A DNA stretch of 64,000 nucleotides from Coptis chinensis (GCA_015680905.1 CM027377.1:65679501-65743500); one strand, 5' to 3'; numbered from the stretch's first letter, positions 32,806 to 45,480 are shown. The notes: generated by a model not told the origin, from the letters alone. Numbers and translations are program-made.

Positions 32806-34780
32806 ATGCCCGGATCGCGGATAAATGGAAATTTTATTGATAAGACCTTTTCAATTGTAGCCAATATCTTATTACGAATAATTCCGACAACCCGAGGAGA
32901 AAAAAAGATGCTTTTACTTATTCTGAGAGATGGTGCGATTTGATTTTTTTCTTTCGCCTCGGTCTTCGAGAAAGGCACATGATTTGGGATATAAATAAAA
33001 ATATTATTGAAATAAACCTAAACTTTGGTGAAGGTGAAGTTTGAAAATAGAACAATTCCTTCATCATGTATCCTCGGTTGATGCGACCTCGAGGGCCTTC
33101 AATTTTAGATTCTAGTCTTAAGGTTTAAAGGTTACACCTATGGGTTCTGTATTACAGGTCAACACCACTCCACTAGTACTAATAGGCGGCATAGGGGAAG
33201 AAGCACTACACCTAGGAATCAACAACACGAAAACTTTGTTATTGTTATAAAGTATACCCTTTCCTTATCGGGATCGGGATTACCAAGAATGGTTGGGACA
33301 ACAAACATCCATCTCGTTCGTACTTTGGATACCCGTATAACCATCGAAGACCGTTGAAGTGACTAATTCCTGGAAATAGGGGGCGTTGAGGACAAATAAA
33401 TTGCTCAAGTTACCCCTTTTTCTATCTAGCACCAACGAGCTTGGTGTTAAGAAAAAACCTCTTGCAGGAGGGTTGGCTAGATATTTATTGTAAAACGCTT
33501 AGCCCCTCTCGGTTTATAATGAGAATATTTAATTTTAATTCCATGGATTATTATCATTATGCACGAAAGGAGGAGCGTATGAGGTGAAAATCTCATGTAT
33601 GCGGTTCGAACGGGATTCTTTGAATAGAATGAACGACCGTAACGGATGTCAGCTCAATCCGAAGGAAATTATGCGGAAGCTTTACAGAATTATTATGAAG
33701 CTACGAGATTAGAAATTGATCCCTATGATCGAAGTTATATACTCTATAACATAGGTCTTATCCACACAAGCAACGGAGAACATACGAAAGCTTTGGAATA
33801 TTATTTCCGGGCATTAGAACGAAACCCATTCTTACCACAAGCTTTTAATAATATGGCCGTGATCTGTCATTACGTGCGACTATCTCCACTATAGAAAGAA
33901 GAAAAAAATAAAAAAATCTGCTAGTAAATACTATGAAAGAAAAAATAAAATGGGCTTTCTACATATGTATCGTACAAAACAATGATTTTTATCAGCTGTA
34001 GCAAAGAACGAGACTTCATATAAGCCAAAATATGAAGAAATAGATATGCCCATAATACTTTATTCTATGGATAAAAGATCTAATTGTTAGAGGAAGCCTT
34101 TGTAAAGATCAATTAGCGAGGTTTTGGGCCGATACAAAAGAAGCGCTTACTTATGTCATGATATGAGATAAAAGTTAGGAATCAACTTATGTAATAGAGT
34201 CGATCCACTAAAATATTGAGCAAATGCGTGTAACATCGGATCCCAAAGATAGTAAGTCCTTTCTTTCTTATAGAATGGAGGAAAGCCTTTTCAAAGATTC
34301 TATATGAATTTCTATATGAAACCGAGATAGTTACCTTTCAAAAATTATACGAAAATGGGGTTGTCTACGCTTCATTCTTTGAAGGTGGGAGAAAAGATAA
34401 AACGGATTTAGTAATCAAAATTCAAGTTTGAAACTCATGTAAATTAATTAATATCTTCTGGTTAACCCGAGAAAAAGGTGGGATAGATTTATTTAAAAAT
34501 CTTATCTTATTCGTTTAGAATTAAGATAAGATGGGACACCAAAAATAATTGATTGCCGAAGCTGTATGAGGTAGGAAACTCTCGGCACGGTTCGAAGGAA
34601 AGGAAATTACCCACCTATTCCGACCGAGGAAAACAGGCCATTCGACAGGGAGATTCTGAAATTATGGAGGCTTGGTCCGATCAAGCTGCTGAGTATTGAA
34701 ACGAGCTAGCTATAGCGCTTACTCCCGGTAATTATATTGAAGCACATAATTGGTTGAAGATCACTAGGCGGTTTGAATAA
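32806..34780 (+). pseudogene. ycf3: Plastid ycf3 (pafI) copy, three exons recognisable
   Basis: Ycf3 is a thylakoid tetratricopeptide-repeat protein needed for photosystem I assembly. Exon 1 (32,806-32,932) begins [20 protein letters not shown] and is followed by a group II-type GTGCG intron start. Exon 2 (33,646-33,873) reads [20 protein letters not shown] through the TPR segment to ICHY, again followed by GTGCG. Exon 3 (about 34,626-34,780) ends AHNWLKITRRFE and a stop. Exon 2 is intact. Exon 1 has a small length change near its end (RGEKKMLL, usually SGEKEAFTYY), and exon 3 has an in-frame stop after the AAEY segment. Confidence 0.92.
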
Positions 34781-35373
34781 GAACACTTTTATTATTATTA
34801 TAATTGTTTGTTGGATCCATTAGTCAAATAAAGCGGATCATTCCTCAGGAATAGCCAATCAAGGAATTTAATTATACCCCTTCTAAAAAGAAAATAGTTC
34901 TATTTAGATGCAGGGGCCTTGTAGGGATAAACAATACGCGGCGGATATAGAAACGAGAATATATCCCCTGCTGCTAGTTAAACTAAAAAGACCTTAGAAT
35001 GACTAAATATGGATGTCGAGGTGTCTCTTTTTTATTAACGAATGGTGGCGGCTTCAGCGATTTTGAATAGAATATAAATATAGAATTCATACGTTCGTGT
35101 AAGACATGAAGTAGTTCCATCTTGGCATTTATACATTGAGATATAAATACACTAGGTTGGAAAAAAGAGTTTTTTCGTTAAGCGAAGCCAAATAAGGGGT
35201 TTTCCAAGATTTGAAAGGTCCGTTGAAGCCTCATGGCTATGTCATAATAGATCCGAACACTTGCCCCGGATCGACTTCCAGACCATAATTGCTCTAGTGA
35301 ATAACTAAAGAAAATGGATAGATGGGAGATAGAAGAGAAAGCAACTAATTATAAGTATCTCTCAAATATTTAC
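34781..35373. other. Plastid ycf3-psaA spacer, left of the insertion
   Basis: This is noncoding plastid spacer. Its last 278 bp (35,096-35,373) are repeated at 62,453-62,734, on the far side of the retroelement. Confidence 0.85.
35096..35373 (+). repeat. 278-bp plastid segment, left copy of insertion-flanking duplication
   Basis: It runs from CGTGTAAGACATGAAGTAGT to TCTCAAATATTTAC, directly against the LTR start at 35,374. The right copy (62,453-62,734) has the same order and ends, with a few small indels, and then continues into the psaA leader. The two copies bracket the whole retroelement nest. Confidence 0.95.
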
Positions 35374-36881
35374 TGATAAGAGCCCAAAACTGTAGTTTTA
35401 ACCCCTTAATAATCATACTTTTAGACCAATTATGTGAATAATAAGTAAGAGTTAATATTGATTACGTGTTTTTATGCATTTCAGGCTTCAAAGTCCATTA
35501 TGTGCAGAAATGTGCCACTTTAGCTAGATAAAGGAGCAATGGTTGGTTGCTAAGGAGTTCTGTGATTAAAGGCCAAGATTCAAGAAGACAAAGCCTTTCT
35601 AAAGCCCGGTCAAAGCTGAAAAGTCAAAGTCAACTTGGCAGAAACAACAACACACAAAGTCAGCAGAACTTCAGAAGACTATATCTTTGGACCCAGACCT
35701 CGGAATTGGGCCTACCTTATGTAAAAACGACCGGTTCGGAAAGAGATTTCCAATAGTCCAAGCCTTGACCCAATTAGAGGAGCAGAAGTGGACGAAATAT
35801 CTGTCGAAGCCAACTGCAGCTGAAGAGCCCATTTTGGACTAAAGAAATTGGGTTTTGGGCCTGATTCTCTGGCCCAAAACATGGCTCCAAGCCCATGCAC
35901 GATTTTTAGATCTGAAAGTATAAAAACAAAAGCTGAGCTCTTTGTTAATGGTAGATAGTTAGACCTAGATTAAAGATTAGATTAGTAGCCTCCATTAATT
36001 AATTCTAGGTCTAGTTTTCCTTAGATTTAATTAGTTTAATTTAATTAGTTTCATATCTTGTTTTTATTTAATTCCTTGAATGATTGTTCGTCATTTAATT
36101 AGATAAATAAAATAGTTATTATTATTCAATTTCGATTTTTGTCATTTGCATTTATAGATCTAGTTTAAATTCTTGTTCTTATTTCATTCTTAGTTAATTA
36201 ATTAGATTTCAATTATTGTTTAATTTAGATTAGTAAATTTCAAATCTTGATATTATGTTTAGTTTAGATTCATATGAAAATGATTGCGGAATGATTCTCG
36301 GCTAAACCTCCATTAGAGGGGGTTGAGAAGCCTTGATGAAAGCTTGATTCCGATTATCGTAGAGTCGCCGTAATTTCTATTCCACTCTAGAAACGATTAA
36401 TTCGTCATGAGAATGGGTTTAATCATTCACATGCTAGTTATGAATTGGTAGAAATGTCATGTGTAATTAGGGATTAGGAAGAACCAATTGTTCTGCGTAG
36501 CAGTTCAATTCGGATTACGACGATTCGTCTTTAGTGAGTTAAGTTGAGTTAAGGTGGAATCAATCCCCCCTAATTCCTTATTATATAATCAACGTAGTAT
36601 TTCCGTAGTTGAATCAATTATAGTTTGTATCTTGTGGGTAGTTGCATCGTAGTATAATTCCCCCTCGTAAACCTCTCATTAGACTTAAGACCGATTAGTT
36701 AACTAGAAAACATCACATGCTAGAGAACTAGGAGTGGAACGAACTTGTTACTCCACTCTATTTTGATAGAATTGAGAGTAGAAACTTTGATAAATATAGA
36801 CACATAAATAGTTTTAGTTTACTTACGTTTTGAGTTTCATCGTTCATTTCGTAGGTAAACTATTTAATTTTACGTTTATCA
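35374..36881 (+). repeat. 5' LTR of the outer family A element
   Basis: It starts TGATAAGAGCCCAAAACTGT and ends TTTATCA, 1,508 bp, with 6-bp inverted termini. It is preceded by TTTAC of plastid origin and followed after 2 bp by the primer site. A TATA-like TATAAAAA lies at 35,919-35,926. It pairs with the 3' LTR at 60,948-62,451. Confidence 0.95.
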
Positions 36882-36883
36882 AA

Positions 36884-36896
36884 TGGCGCCGCTGCC
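36884..36896 (+). promoter_or_regulatory. Primer-binding site, tRNA-Asp type
   Basis: TGGCGCCGCTGCC follows the 5' LTR after two A bases. It matches the Athila/Tat consensus TGGCGCCGTTGCC in 12 of 13 positions. Confidence 0.88.
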
Positions 36897-37551
36897 ATCT
36901 TAGTTGCACTTTAGCATTGTTTTCATAGTAGAATTAGTCATTTTTAAGTCCCATTAAACCCACCCACCCTTGTTTGATTCATCTTGTGGTTATCCGTTTG
37001 GCGTTGACAAATTCGCGAAAAAATTACACGAAAATGACGGCCGCGCTATATAAGGGCGACACCCTATAGCTGGAACACGAGCACACGACCATACGATTTT
37101 CTTGGACCACAAAGCGCGACCGCCCCTTATACCGAAGGCGACCGACCGCTAACTTATGGAACACCTGAGCGACGGCGCTTCTATGCGGCGCACTGCGCTC
37201 TAAGCAAAATTTTCCGGATTTCTGAGGTTTGTTTTGAACCCGATTTTTAAGTTTTTCGGTGTTCTAACTTGTTATTTTACCGAACACACGTAAACAAGAC
37301 GCTATTCATAAGCGAAGCAAGGACGCTTATCGGTATTCCTTTCTTCCATACCTCGCATCTCGGTTAGAGGTTCATACTAATATATCAAGATTGTTTGGAT
37401 TATTGTCGTGTTTAGACTTAGACTTGCATGAGATTAAGGTCCAGTGGGAGAAAAACCGAGCGTAATTAACCGTCAACGTCCAACAAACAAATCTATCGAG
37501 TATACCAATCACTACACCTCTAACTACTATCCCACCAACCACACCGACACA
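36897..37551 (+). other. 5' leader of the outer family A element
   Basis: This is noncoding sequence between the primer site and gag. It corresponds to 10,271-11,049 on the minus strand. I see nothing else in it. Confidence 0.65.
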
Positions 37552-39221
37552 ATGGCTGAAGAAAGAGAGACTCCTCTCTCCGACTTTTACAAAGCCTTGG
37601 CGATAGCCCTAAATCTTGCATCGTTCTAGCGGACCGGTGGGGATTTTCGAATTCACCCAAACATATTTAATTTGTTACCCGTTTTCCATGGTTTAGACCA
37701 TGAAAACCTTATCAACACACGCGTAGGATTGAACAAGTCCTTACAACATTTCATCATCCTACGGTTGGTATGGAACAAATTAAACCGAGGGTATTTCCTT
37801 CACCTTAGCCCGATAAGGCGGCGTCTTGGTTAAGCGCCTAAAGCGCCTAACTCTCAATGGACTTGTGGGCCAAACTTGTTCAAATTGTTTATGGAACATT
37901 TTTACCCACCCCTAAAGACGGATGAAATGCTTTCCAAGATTCACTTCTTTTCGACAGAATCCTCATGAATTATTTTGAGGCTTGGAATCGTTTCACCGAT
38001 CTCCTTATAGAGTGTCCACACCATCACCTAGCAAAAGACACGTTAGTTCGTGCCTTTTTCAAAGGACTTCTACACCACCATAAAGAAGTCCTAGACATAA
38101 TGAATGGGGGTAGTTTCCTAAGTAAAGGAGCCTCAGAGGCATATAAATTTTTGGAAGATCAGACTAAGCATAATAATAATTGGGGGGGTAGTGACGATTA
38201 CTCCCCGCTCTAGTTCTTCTTCAACAGTTAAGGCTACCAGTATGTTTGAGGTTAAATCAGATCCTGAGCTTAAAACTCTAATTGAATCCCTCACAAAAAA
38301 GGTAGAGGCCATTTTTGTACAACAAAAGCCTATCCCCGTCATGAATGTAAATTCAAATCCATGTAGTTTCTGTTAGAGTCCTGAGCATCCCGACTCCTAC
38401 TGTCCTATAGCCTATGAACATTCTTGTTCCATTAATAGTGAACCTAACGCCCCTTGGAGACAAAATCCCAACTTCGGTTGGAGAAATAACCAACAAGTCA
38501 CACCTACTGGGTACAATAATCAATATGTTAGGCCAACGCACAGTTATAACCAAGCTCCACCACAACAAGGACAGGATCAGGGTAATTATAATAATTATAA
38601 CAACCAAGTGCAACCTCGACATAGTCAAGCACAAGGTCAATGTAGTTATAATAATTATAATGCTAATAGAGGTATCGTTCCGGTAAATAATAACTATCAC
38701 AATCCGCCCATAAATAATCAACGCAAGATAGTTCTAGTCACACCACCCGTGACTACTACACCCACACAACCGGATCGTCTTGACACCTTCATACAAGTGA
38801 GCCAACAACTTTTCCAAACCATGGCTCAATCTAACCAACACATTCTACAATCCGTTAATAATTTAAACCAACAGTTAGCCCAAGAGAAAGCCCAACCAAA
38901 AGGCGTGTTTCCAGGCCAAGCGATACCTAACCTTAGAACAACAAACACAGCCTTTGAGGTAGACGGTAATACTAGTACGGAAACTACATCCGTAGGTCAG
39001 CTAAATGCCATCACCACTCTCCGTTCTGGAAGAGTGGTTGATAACAAAGTAACTATGCCTATAGTTACTCCATCAGTACTCCCTACACCGGATATCGAAC
39101 TAGATACCGAAATAGAAACTGAAGAACCTACCACTGTAGAGGTACCAGTTAAACCACAACCTAAGAAACAGAAAGCCAAGGTTACACATCAAGTCGAGCC
39201 ATACGCTAAATATAGAATTTA
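37552..39221 (+). pseudogene. gag region (outer family A), broken
   Basis: It begins at an ATG with MAEERETPLSDFYKALA, the family's gag N-terminus. Capsid-like blocks follow (near 37,965-38,213: FFKGLLHHHKEVLDIMNGGS). A zinc-knuckle segment with SPEHPDSYCP lies near 38,375-38,405, then a Gln/Asn-rich linker. A 204-codon open block at 38,608-39,222 carries LDTFIQVSQQLFQTMAQSNQ and AITTLRSGRVVDNKV. It is the counterpart of 8,545-10,270. The region is a fossil. Confidence 0.87.
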
Positions 39222-39850
39222 AACCACCGTTCCCTCGAAATTAGCCATGCTAACCGGGGATACTAACTTTGAGGAGATTAGGAACGCGTTTTCAAAAATC
39301 TAACGATAAACCTTCCTTTTCTCGGCTATAAAAAGCTACCTAACCACGCTAAGTTTCTTAAGGAGTTGTGCACTACTAGGCGTAAGACCAACATACCTAA
39401 AGGCGCCTTTCTAACTAAACGGTTCCCAACTTTATCCGAAAATAATAGAATTGTTAAGTACAAGGACCACTGGCGCCCTATCTCTAATGCACCTTAGGAG
39501 ATTCTCACACGACGATCGGCTACTAGACACGGGGGGCTAGTGTTAACTTACTCCGTTTTATTTGTATAAACAAATAGGTCTAGAGGAGATGCAACCTACT
39601 AAAATGACATTGCAATTATTAGGTCGATCGGTCTATTAAATATCCTAAGGGTGTGGTTGAAAACGTCTTTGGTTAAAGTCCAAAATTTTTACTACCCGGC
39701 CGACCGTTATCCTCGAACGAAGTCACTAACGACTCTGTACCTATTATTTTAGGGCATCCCTTCTTGGCTCGCCAACGGCGGCTCATAAAGCGTCGCGATG
39801 GTTCGATGTCCTTGTCCTTTGGCCATCTTTACGTTGAGGTAAATGTTTTC
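39222..39850 (+). pseudogene. Aspartic protease region (outer family A), broken
   Basis: The nucleotide sequence matches the protease region at 8,233-8,600 (minus) and 46,000-46,420: the segment encoding KFLKELCTTRRKTNIPK near 39,350, the PR core near 39,520-39,720, and a final GGHLYVEVNVF-type block near 39,820. It is heavily decayed. Confidence 0.7.
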
Positions 39851-40740
39851 AAAGCGAGGGAGGCGATTATCTCGATTCATCTACAAATGGCGAGGTTAGC
39901 ATGATCGAGAGCTTAGCTCAAGATTACTTCAAAAACATGTTTCGGAGAGACAGATTAACAAATTTATTTCCTTCGAAATTGACTTTAACAATGACTCCAC
40001 GGTAGTAGGCTAAATCGAAGAAGAATTCACGCAACTCTTTTGCACCGCTTCTTTACCACTTCAGCGAGTCCCCTTGCCAACAACCATTCATCCCTTGATG
40101 CTATGACGGAAGATGAATTTTTCAATCTCTATCCCGGTGATCCTTTTGACCCATCTATTGAGGAATGTCTTGCATATATCAAGATTTCGATGATATGGAC
40201 TTGAGAGCTCTAGTTGAGAATCATTCACCTTCCATCACCAATATTCCCCACCCTCCACCTTTTCAAAGGAACCTCGAGTTTTTTCGATCCTTTAGTTTCT
40301 CCCTCGTGCTTCATGATTTTTAAATCCACCTAATAAACAAATACTTCCTAAGGATAAACCACTTCACACCTTCATTTTCAGACTTGAGGAGGTCCCCTAA
40401 CTACACCATGAATGAGTTTTGTGCTAAACCCACATACTCATTTTTTTCTATGCTTTCCCTCTAAAACTTATCCCAATCCACCATATTTTCCACAACCATT
40501 CACTTTTCCACACTTATTCACTAGGACACCCTCTCGTTCAAAGATGAAACATAAGGTGCATGCTCGGTTATGTTATAGGTCTATCCGACTTCGCTTTCAT
40601 TCCACTAGGCTGCATCGTAGGAAATCTTGGTGCTTGATTGTGTTTGGATATGTTTTCTCGGGATATTTATTTATGGAGCGATCCACAACTATTTAGGTTG
40701 TTGATATATGATAAACCGCATATTCATACATATGTTTAGA
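39851..40740 (+). pseudogene. Family A-specific basic tail (outer element), broken
   Basis: The best-preserved part, 40,412-40,696, reads NPPYFPQPFTFPHLFTRTPS, then a basic run KHKVHARLCYRSIRLRF and a hydrophobic SWCLIVFGYVFSGYLF. The minus-strand copy at 7,294-8,136 has the same order. It ends with a PHIHTYV-type segment at about 40,735. The next sequence is short noncoding DNA up to the CACCC insertion site; no RT or integrase follows. Confidence 0.7.
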
Positions 40741-40888
40741 TAAGTCTAGGGTATCGACTTTAAAAGACCCAAGTTTTACAATACAATAACGTTTCGGAGT
40801 ATAGGCCAAACAAAATTTTCAAACTTAAAAGAGTTTTCCAATTTTGTTTTGGGGTGGCGATTTTGGTATTCATTTCAAATCTTGTTGC

Positions 40889-40893
40889 CACCC
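40889..40893 (+). repeat. Target-site duplication CACCC, left copy
   Basis: CACCC precedes the inner element's 5' LTR. The same five bases follow its 3' LTR at 59,037-59,041. Confidence 0.95.
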
Positions 40894-42794
40894 TGATAAG
40901 CACCCAAAACTGTAATATTAAACCTCGAGAGACATAGCATTTTGGTCAATTATGTGTTTAATAATCATGTAATAATTATATTTTCGTACTTTTGCGGGTT
41001 TCGCAATTAAAATGAAGATAGCGATAAAACATGCATCAAAGTACGGGAATACGGGGAATATTTGGAGTTTCCCACTCGACCCCGTAAAGCCGAAGTTTCC
41101 AAAAGAACAGAACCAGTGCCGAACGGGCCCACATATGAAGAAGCAGGAAACTTCCGATGCTCAGATCGGATAAATCTAGGTGCCGACGTTGGCTAGTGAA
41201 GCTGCCAAGTACAAGAATCTGGGGAATATTGGAATCCCGCTCAATCCCCCGTAAAACCCAAACAAAGCCCCGACTAGAGCGAAGTTTCCAAAAGAACAGA
41301 ACCAGTGCAGAACGGGCCCACATATAAAGAGGCAGGAAACTTCCGAAGCTCAAATCGGATAAATCTAGGTGCCGGGCGTGGGCTAGTGAAGCCGCCATAG
41401 CGACGAAGGCGGCGAACTTTGCGCCAAGGAGGACAAAAAGTCGTAAAACGCCAATTTTAGGCGCGCCATCGGACACACTAAGTGGACACATTATGCGGGC
41501 CCGAAGACATGATGAGTCAAAGCATAGGCAGGTGGCAAATGATGGTTTCAAATTGATGCCACCTTGCAATGAGAGAAGACACGCACTGCTCAATATGGAA
41601 ATGAAATAAAGCAAAAGGACAATTATAAAGCGCATAGCGCGAAAAGCGATAAATAAGTTTTGTTTTAGTAAACAAAACTTTGTCACGTGAAAACAAAACC
41701 TCGACATTCAAAGTTTTGAATGTCTCAATGGAGTAAACACCAAAACCAAATTTAATGATCCTCCGGACATCCGCCTATATATATGAGGGCTTAGCGCTTC
41801 ATTAGAAGGTCTTCGACATATTAATGCTTTAGCTTCACGTTTAGTTTTCTTTCTTGATTACTTACCTTCGCCATTTTATTTTTGACTTAATACTGATAAG
41901 TTATTTTACCCTTAATAACTTGATCATTTCTTTTCTTGTTAATTTACGTCCCGCATTTATTTACTTAATGTATACAGCAAATTTTATTATTCCTGCTATG
42001 ATGATGAGCTAATTCCCCCCCGGGGGAGGGTTATGCTGCTCGTGTGAAAATCCGGATTGACTCGTTAATATTCTAGAATCACTACTTAGGAATTAGGCAT
42101 AGAATTAACATCCGGTCCCAAAATGGTGAGGAGACAAAGTTAAAGTTCGATGCTCGATGCTCAGGATCTCGTAGCGAATCCAAAATGTTCGTAGCGACTC
42201 TCTGGTGTCAGACAGCTCTCCAATTCGTCCAGCTGATGTGAACTTGTGCCAGGAGCGGAGATAATATACCAGAGATGTGGTATTATTAAAACTCCTTATG
42301 CTAGTGAAATGCGACCTAGAGATGTGGGCATGCACTAGGGATCAATACTCGACGTCGTCTCCGAAACGAGACGAACTAGAGATGTAGTGATTTGGTAATA
42401 AAAACTGTTGAAAAATGATTCTTGCATGAGCATGATTAACTCTCTCCCTGTTTCTCTACATTTCGTTTACCTATATTTAATCACCGTAGTAATTTACATT
42501 ACCGTTAATTTAATTAAAACCAACTAAAAAGAAACCTAAAATCCTACTCACTTAAAGTTGTAATTCCAGTTGTGAACCTATCCGAGCCCTAAGGTTTGGA
42601 CGATCCCTTACTCGACCTATCCTACCAATCCCACGTGAGTAAGGTAACTTGACTAAAACGTACGACTATACGGACGTTGGACTTTGGACTTTGGACTTGG
42701 GACTGTGGACCTCGGACTTTGGACTGTGGACCTCGGACTTAAGAAATAAGTAACTAAAAATCAATAAAGCGTGAGTAAAATAAGCGTTTTATCA
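40894..42794 (+). repeat. 5' LTR of the inner family B element
   Basis: It starts TGATAAGCACCC and ends TTTTATCA, 1,901 bp. It contains a tandem duplication of about 170-190 bp (41,040-41,207 and 41,208-41,396), a TATA box at 41,775-41,784, and near its end a run of short GGACTTTGGACT/GTGGACCTC repeats (42,661-42,731). A 223-codon minus-strand open frame at 41,036-41,707 is only a by-product of the repeats. Confidence 0.96.
41775..41784 (+). promoter_or_regulatory. TATA box in the inner 5' LTR
   Basis: CTATATATAT followed by GAGGGC. The same box is at 58,031-58,039 in the 3' LTR. It is the likely start region of the genomic transcript. Confidence 0.6.
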
Positions 42795-44010
42795 AAAATG
42801 CCATTTACCGCGACGAAGGACTCACGGGCTTAACGTAATAACCGGAATACATCCATAAAACCCCCTCCCTTACCTCATCATCTTTTTAATTTTCATTTCT
42901 ATTACAATACTAACTCTTTACCGTAATTTTTTTCTACTAACAAATAGCGTGAGCCAAGTTGTTTATTTTCATTAGCTGATCTAAGTACTCGTAGGAATTT
43001 GAAGTACTAAACAGACAAAAGAGTCTCGGGACGAGACTGAATTAGTAAGCAAGTTTAAACTAACACGAGTATCAACACTCGGTTTTCAGTCTGAGCCACT
43101 TTCCTTTTCATTACTCTTTTGGGCTCTTTGGTCCTGTTTTTCTAGTAGCATAAGCTTCGGGAGTAGTCGATCGCTATCGAGGAATCGCGGACGCCGAGGT
43201 TTCAAACTCTTAAACTCCTCAAACTTTGTCGAGGATATTATTCGCTATAACCTGTTTTACCTTGTATATTTGTATGTTAACATGAGAACTCTGTGCATGT
43301 AAAGGTGGTTCGTCATCACATATTCACGTAACACAATTAATATGATTCGTATATATTTTGATATATGCGTAGCACCAAACCACTTGCTTAGAATATTTTT
43401 GTATGTGTATGTTACATCAATTCACATACGCGGTATTCAATTGCATGAGTTCGTTCTTGACATTCCCCTAACTCACGTATAACTTACACATAGTTGCATG
43501 TATAGGTAATATAGATTTGCATGGGTAGACTTTCTGCGTAAACTAGTATATGATAGTTAGTTTCTATTTTGGCATCTATCGTTTTTAATTGCATATTTCG
43601 TAATCAAGTCTCCATAATACACTAATCACGTAAATTAAAATAAAAAAAAAAAAAAAAAAAAAATTAAAAATATTAAAAAAATTAAAAATTAAAAAATCAT
43701 AGTAATTAAAAATTTTCATCTAAATCATCTTAATAACACCCCGCATAATACACCATCATAAATCATCCTATTCCATCAGTGCCTAGGAAACTTGAAAAAA
43801 ATTGAGGTTGCCTAATTAAGGAACGTGCTAGCACGAACAACCTCCCTCAATTCTCGGGGAGACACGGCTCTTTGGAATATTCACACGTTATCCTAGCTTC
43901 CTGCTTTCGAAAGTTAGCAAGCATTTCGAGGAAGGCGTGTTTCAACTCCCCTCCTAAAACTCCAGTCATTATTCGTTCCTTATGAGCACTAAATTAAAAT
44001 TTATATTTGT
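42795..44010 (+). other. 5' leader of the inner element, with a degenerate primer-binding site
   Basis: The sequence just after the LTR (TGCCATTTACCGCG at 42,799-42,812) sits at the primer-site position but matches the expected tRNA-Asp-type TGGCGCC... only loosely. The rest is noncoding, with an A-rich run at 43,642-43,690. No gene is supported. Confidence 0.6.
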
Positions 44011-45480
44011 ATGAGACTACGGTCTGGTAAACATAAGGAATTAGAACTTACATATCATCGTCGAAAATACAAGAAACAACTGTTTATGTTATCTCCTAGG
44101 CATAGTTCCTCCTCCGTAAATCAACCTCGTCAAACATCTCCGTTTCCATTATCTCCTTTAATTATGGCTGAAGAAAACCTCACAGTCGAGAAACCCCTTT
44201 CGGATTTCTATATCGCCCGGGGAAGGACACGCTTCTGCATTAAACTCGCGATTGTAGGTGATTTTAGTATTCCGCCAAACATTTTCGGTTTGTTACCTGT
44301 TTACCATGGTTTAGACCATGAAAAACCGTACAATCATCTTCGTCGGATGCAACAAGTAGTCACCACTTTCCGCCATCCGACTGTTACCAACGAACAAGTC
44401 TTACTTAGGTTGTTTCCCTTCACCCTAGCTGACAAAAGCCGGTTTGGCTCGCCCGGACAAAGCGCCGCAATCCATTGACACATGGGCTAAACTAGTTCAA
44501 GCATTCATGATAAAGTTCTATACTCAAAAGAAAACTACAGAAATGCTTCAAAAGATTCAATTCTTTCGCCAAAGGCACCCCGTGAATCCTTTTCGGGCGT
44601 GGAGCAGATTTCTCGATCTACTTCTCGAATGTCCCCATCATCAACTTCGACATTTGTATTAGTCCGTTCATTTTTAATGGTCTCTCGACCATCAAAGGAA
44701 ACATTAGACATCATGAACGGCGGTTGTTTCATGGACAAGGGCGCTACTGAAGCATACACTTTTCTTGAGAAACAGGCCTCACGAAGCACCCATTGGGGAA
44801 ACACTGATTCTTCTAGATCTTCTAAAGACACTCCTACCAAAGTTACGTCTATGTTCGAGGTCAAACCCGATCCGGAATTAAAAACTCTAATCGAGACCTT
44901 AAACAAAAAGGTCGATGCTCTTTCGGTACAAGTAAATGAACAAAAACCCAAACAGGTCATGGCTGCCAACGCTTCCCCATGCCCTCTTTGCTTAAGTCCT
45001 GAGCACGCCGATTCTTATTGTCCTTTGGTATATGAGTGTCCTCCCCAACCTTCTGAAGAGGCTTGTGCTTTCAACATCCCTAACGCACCTTGGCGACAAC
45101 ATCCGAATTTAGCTTGGGCACCCCCTGTCCAACAACAAGCTCCTCCAGGTGGCAACAACGTTCCTGTACGACCACCCGCGAATTACAATTCCTATCATCA
45201 AGGAAATCCTCCACAATTTCAGCAAAGGGCAAAGTAATTTTCCCAACAACGCAAATATGGGATACCAAAACAACCGCACCCTTGTTCCGCTAACCAAGGA
45301 TATGGCTACCAAAATCAACCCGTAAATAATAACCGTGAACTAGTTCTGCGCGGCTCCTTTGGTACAATCCACGGCCCGATAAAGCGGCTGAAACTTTCCC
45401 GACATACATGAATCAACGAGAATCAAATCCTAGCTTCTATCCAGCGGTCTCTCTTGTTTGTTAGCTTCGGGATAAAAGTC
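44011..45480 (+). pseudogene. gag region (inner element), broken
   Basis: The family-typical N-terminus (PLSDFY, then FGLLPVYHGLDHEKPYNHLR) starts at ATG 44,164 within an open stretch beginning at 44,011. The capsid-like FPFTLADK block, the MNGGCFMDKGATEAYTFLEK block and a CX2CX4HX4C knuckle (CPLCLSPEHADSYC, near 44,980-45,021) are all present. A Pro/Gln-rich linker follows. It is a fossil with several breaks. Confidence 0.92.

Larger units (their letters stand above)
23757..35373. other. Plastid-derived nuclear DNA (NUPT), left block
   Basis: Plastid genes and spacers occur here in plastid order, but almost all protein-coding copies are frameshifted, as expected for non-functional nuclear copies. 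Two plastid regions are joined: ndhI-ndhA from the small single copy (23,757-24,322), and trnM through ycf3 from the large single copy (about 24,335 onward). The LSC run continues in psaA at 62,735-64,000 after the retroelement nest. The surrounding LTR elements argue for a nuclear rather than mitochondrial location. Confidence 0.93.

Noticed and set aside
23757-35373. Interpretation as mitochondrial DNA with plastid inserts
   Set aside because: The plastid block is surrounded and interrupted by full-size nested Ty3/gypsy elements with target-site duplications, which is a nuclear pattern. No mitochondrial gene is seen.
41036-41707. 223-codon minus-strand open frame
   Set aside because: It lies wholly in the inner 5' LTR, follows the LTR's internal duplication, and has no recognisable domain. 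It is a by-product of repeat sequence.
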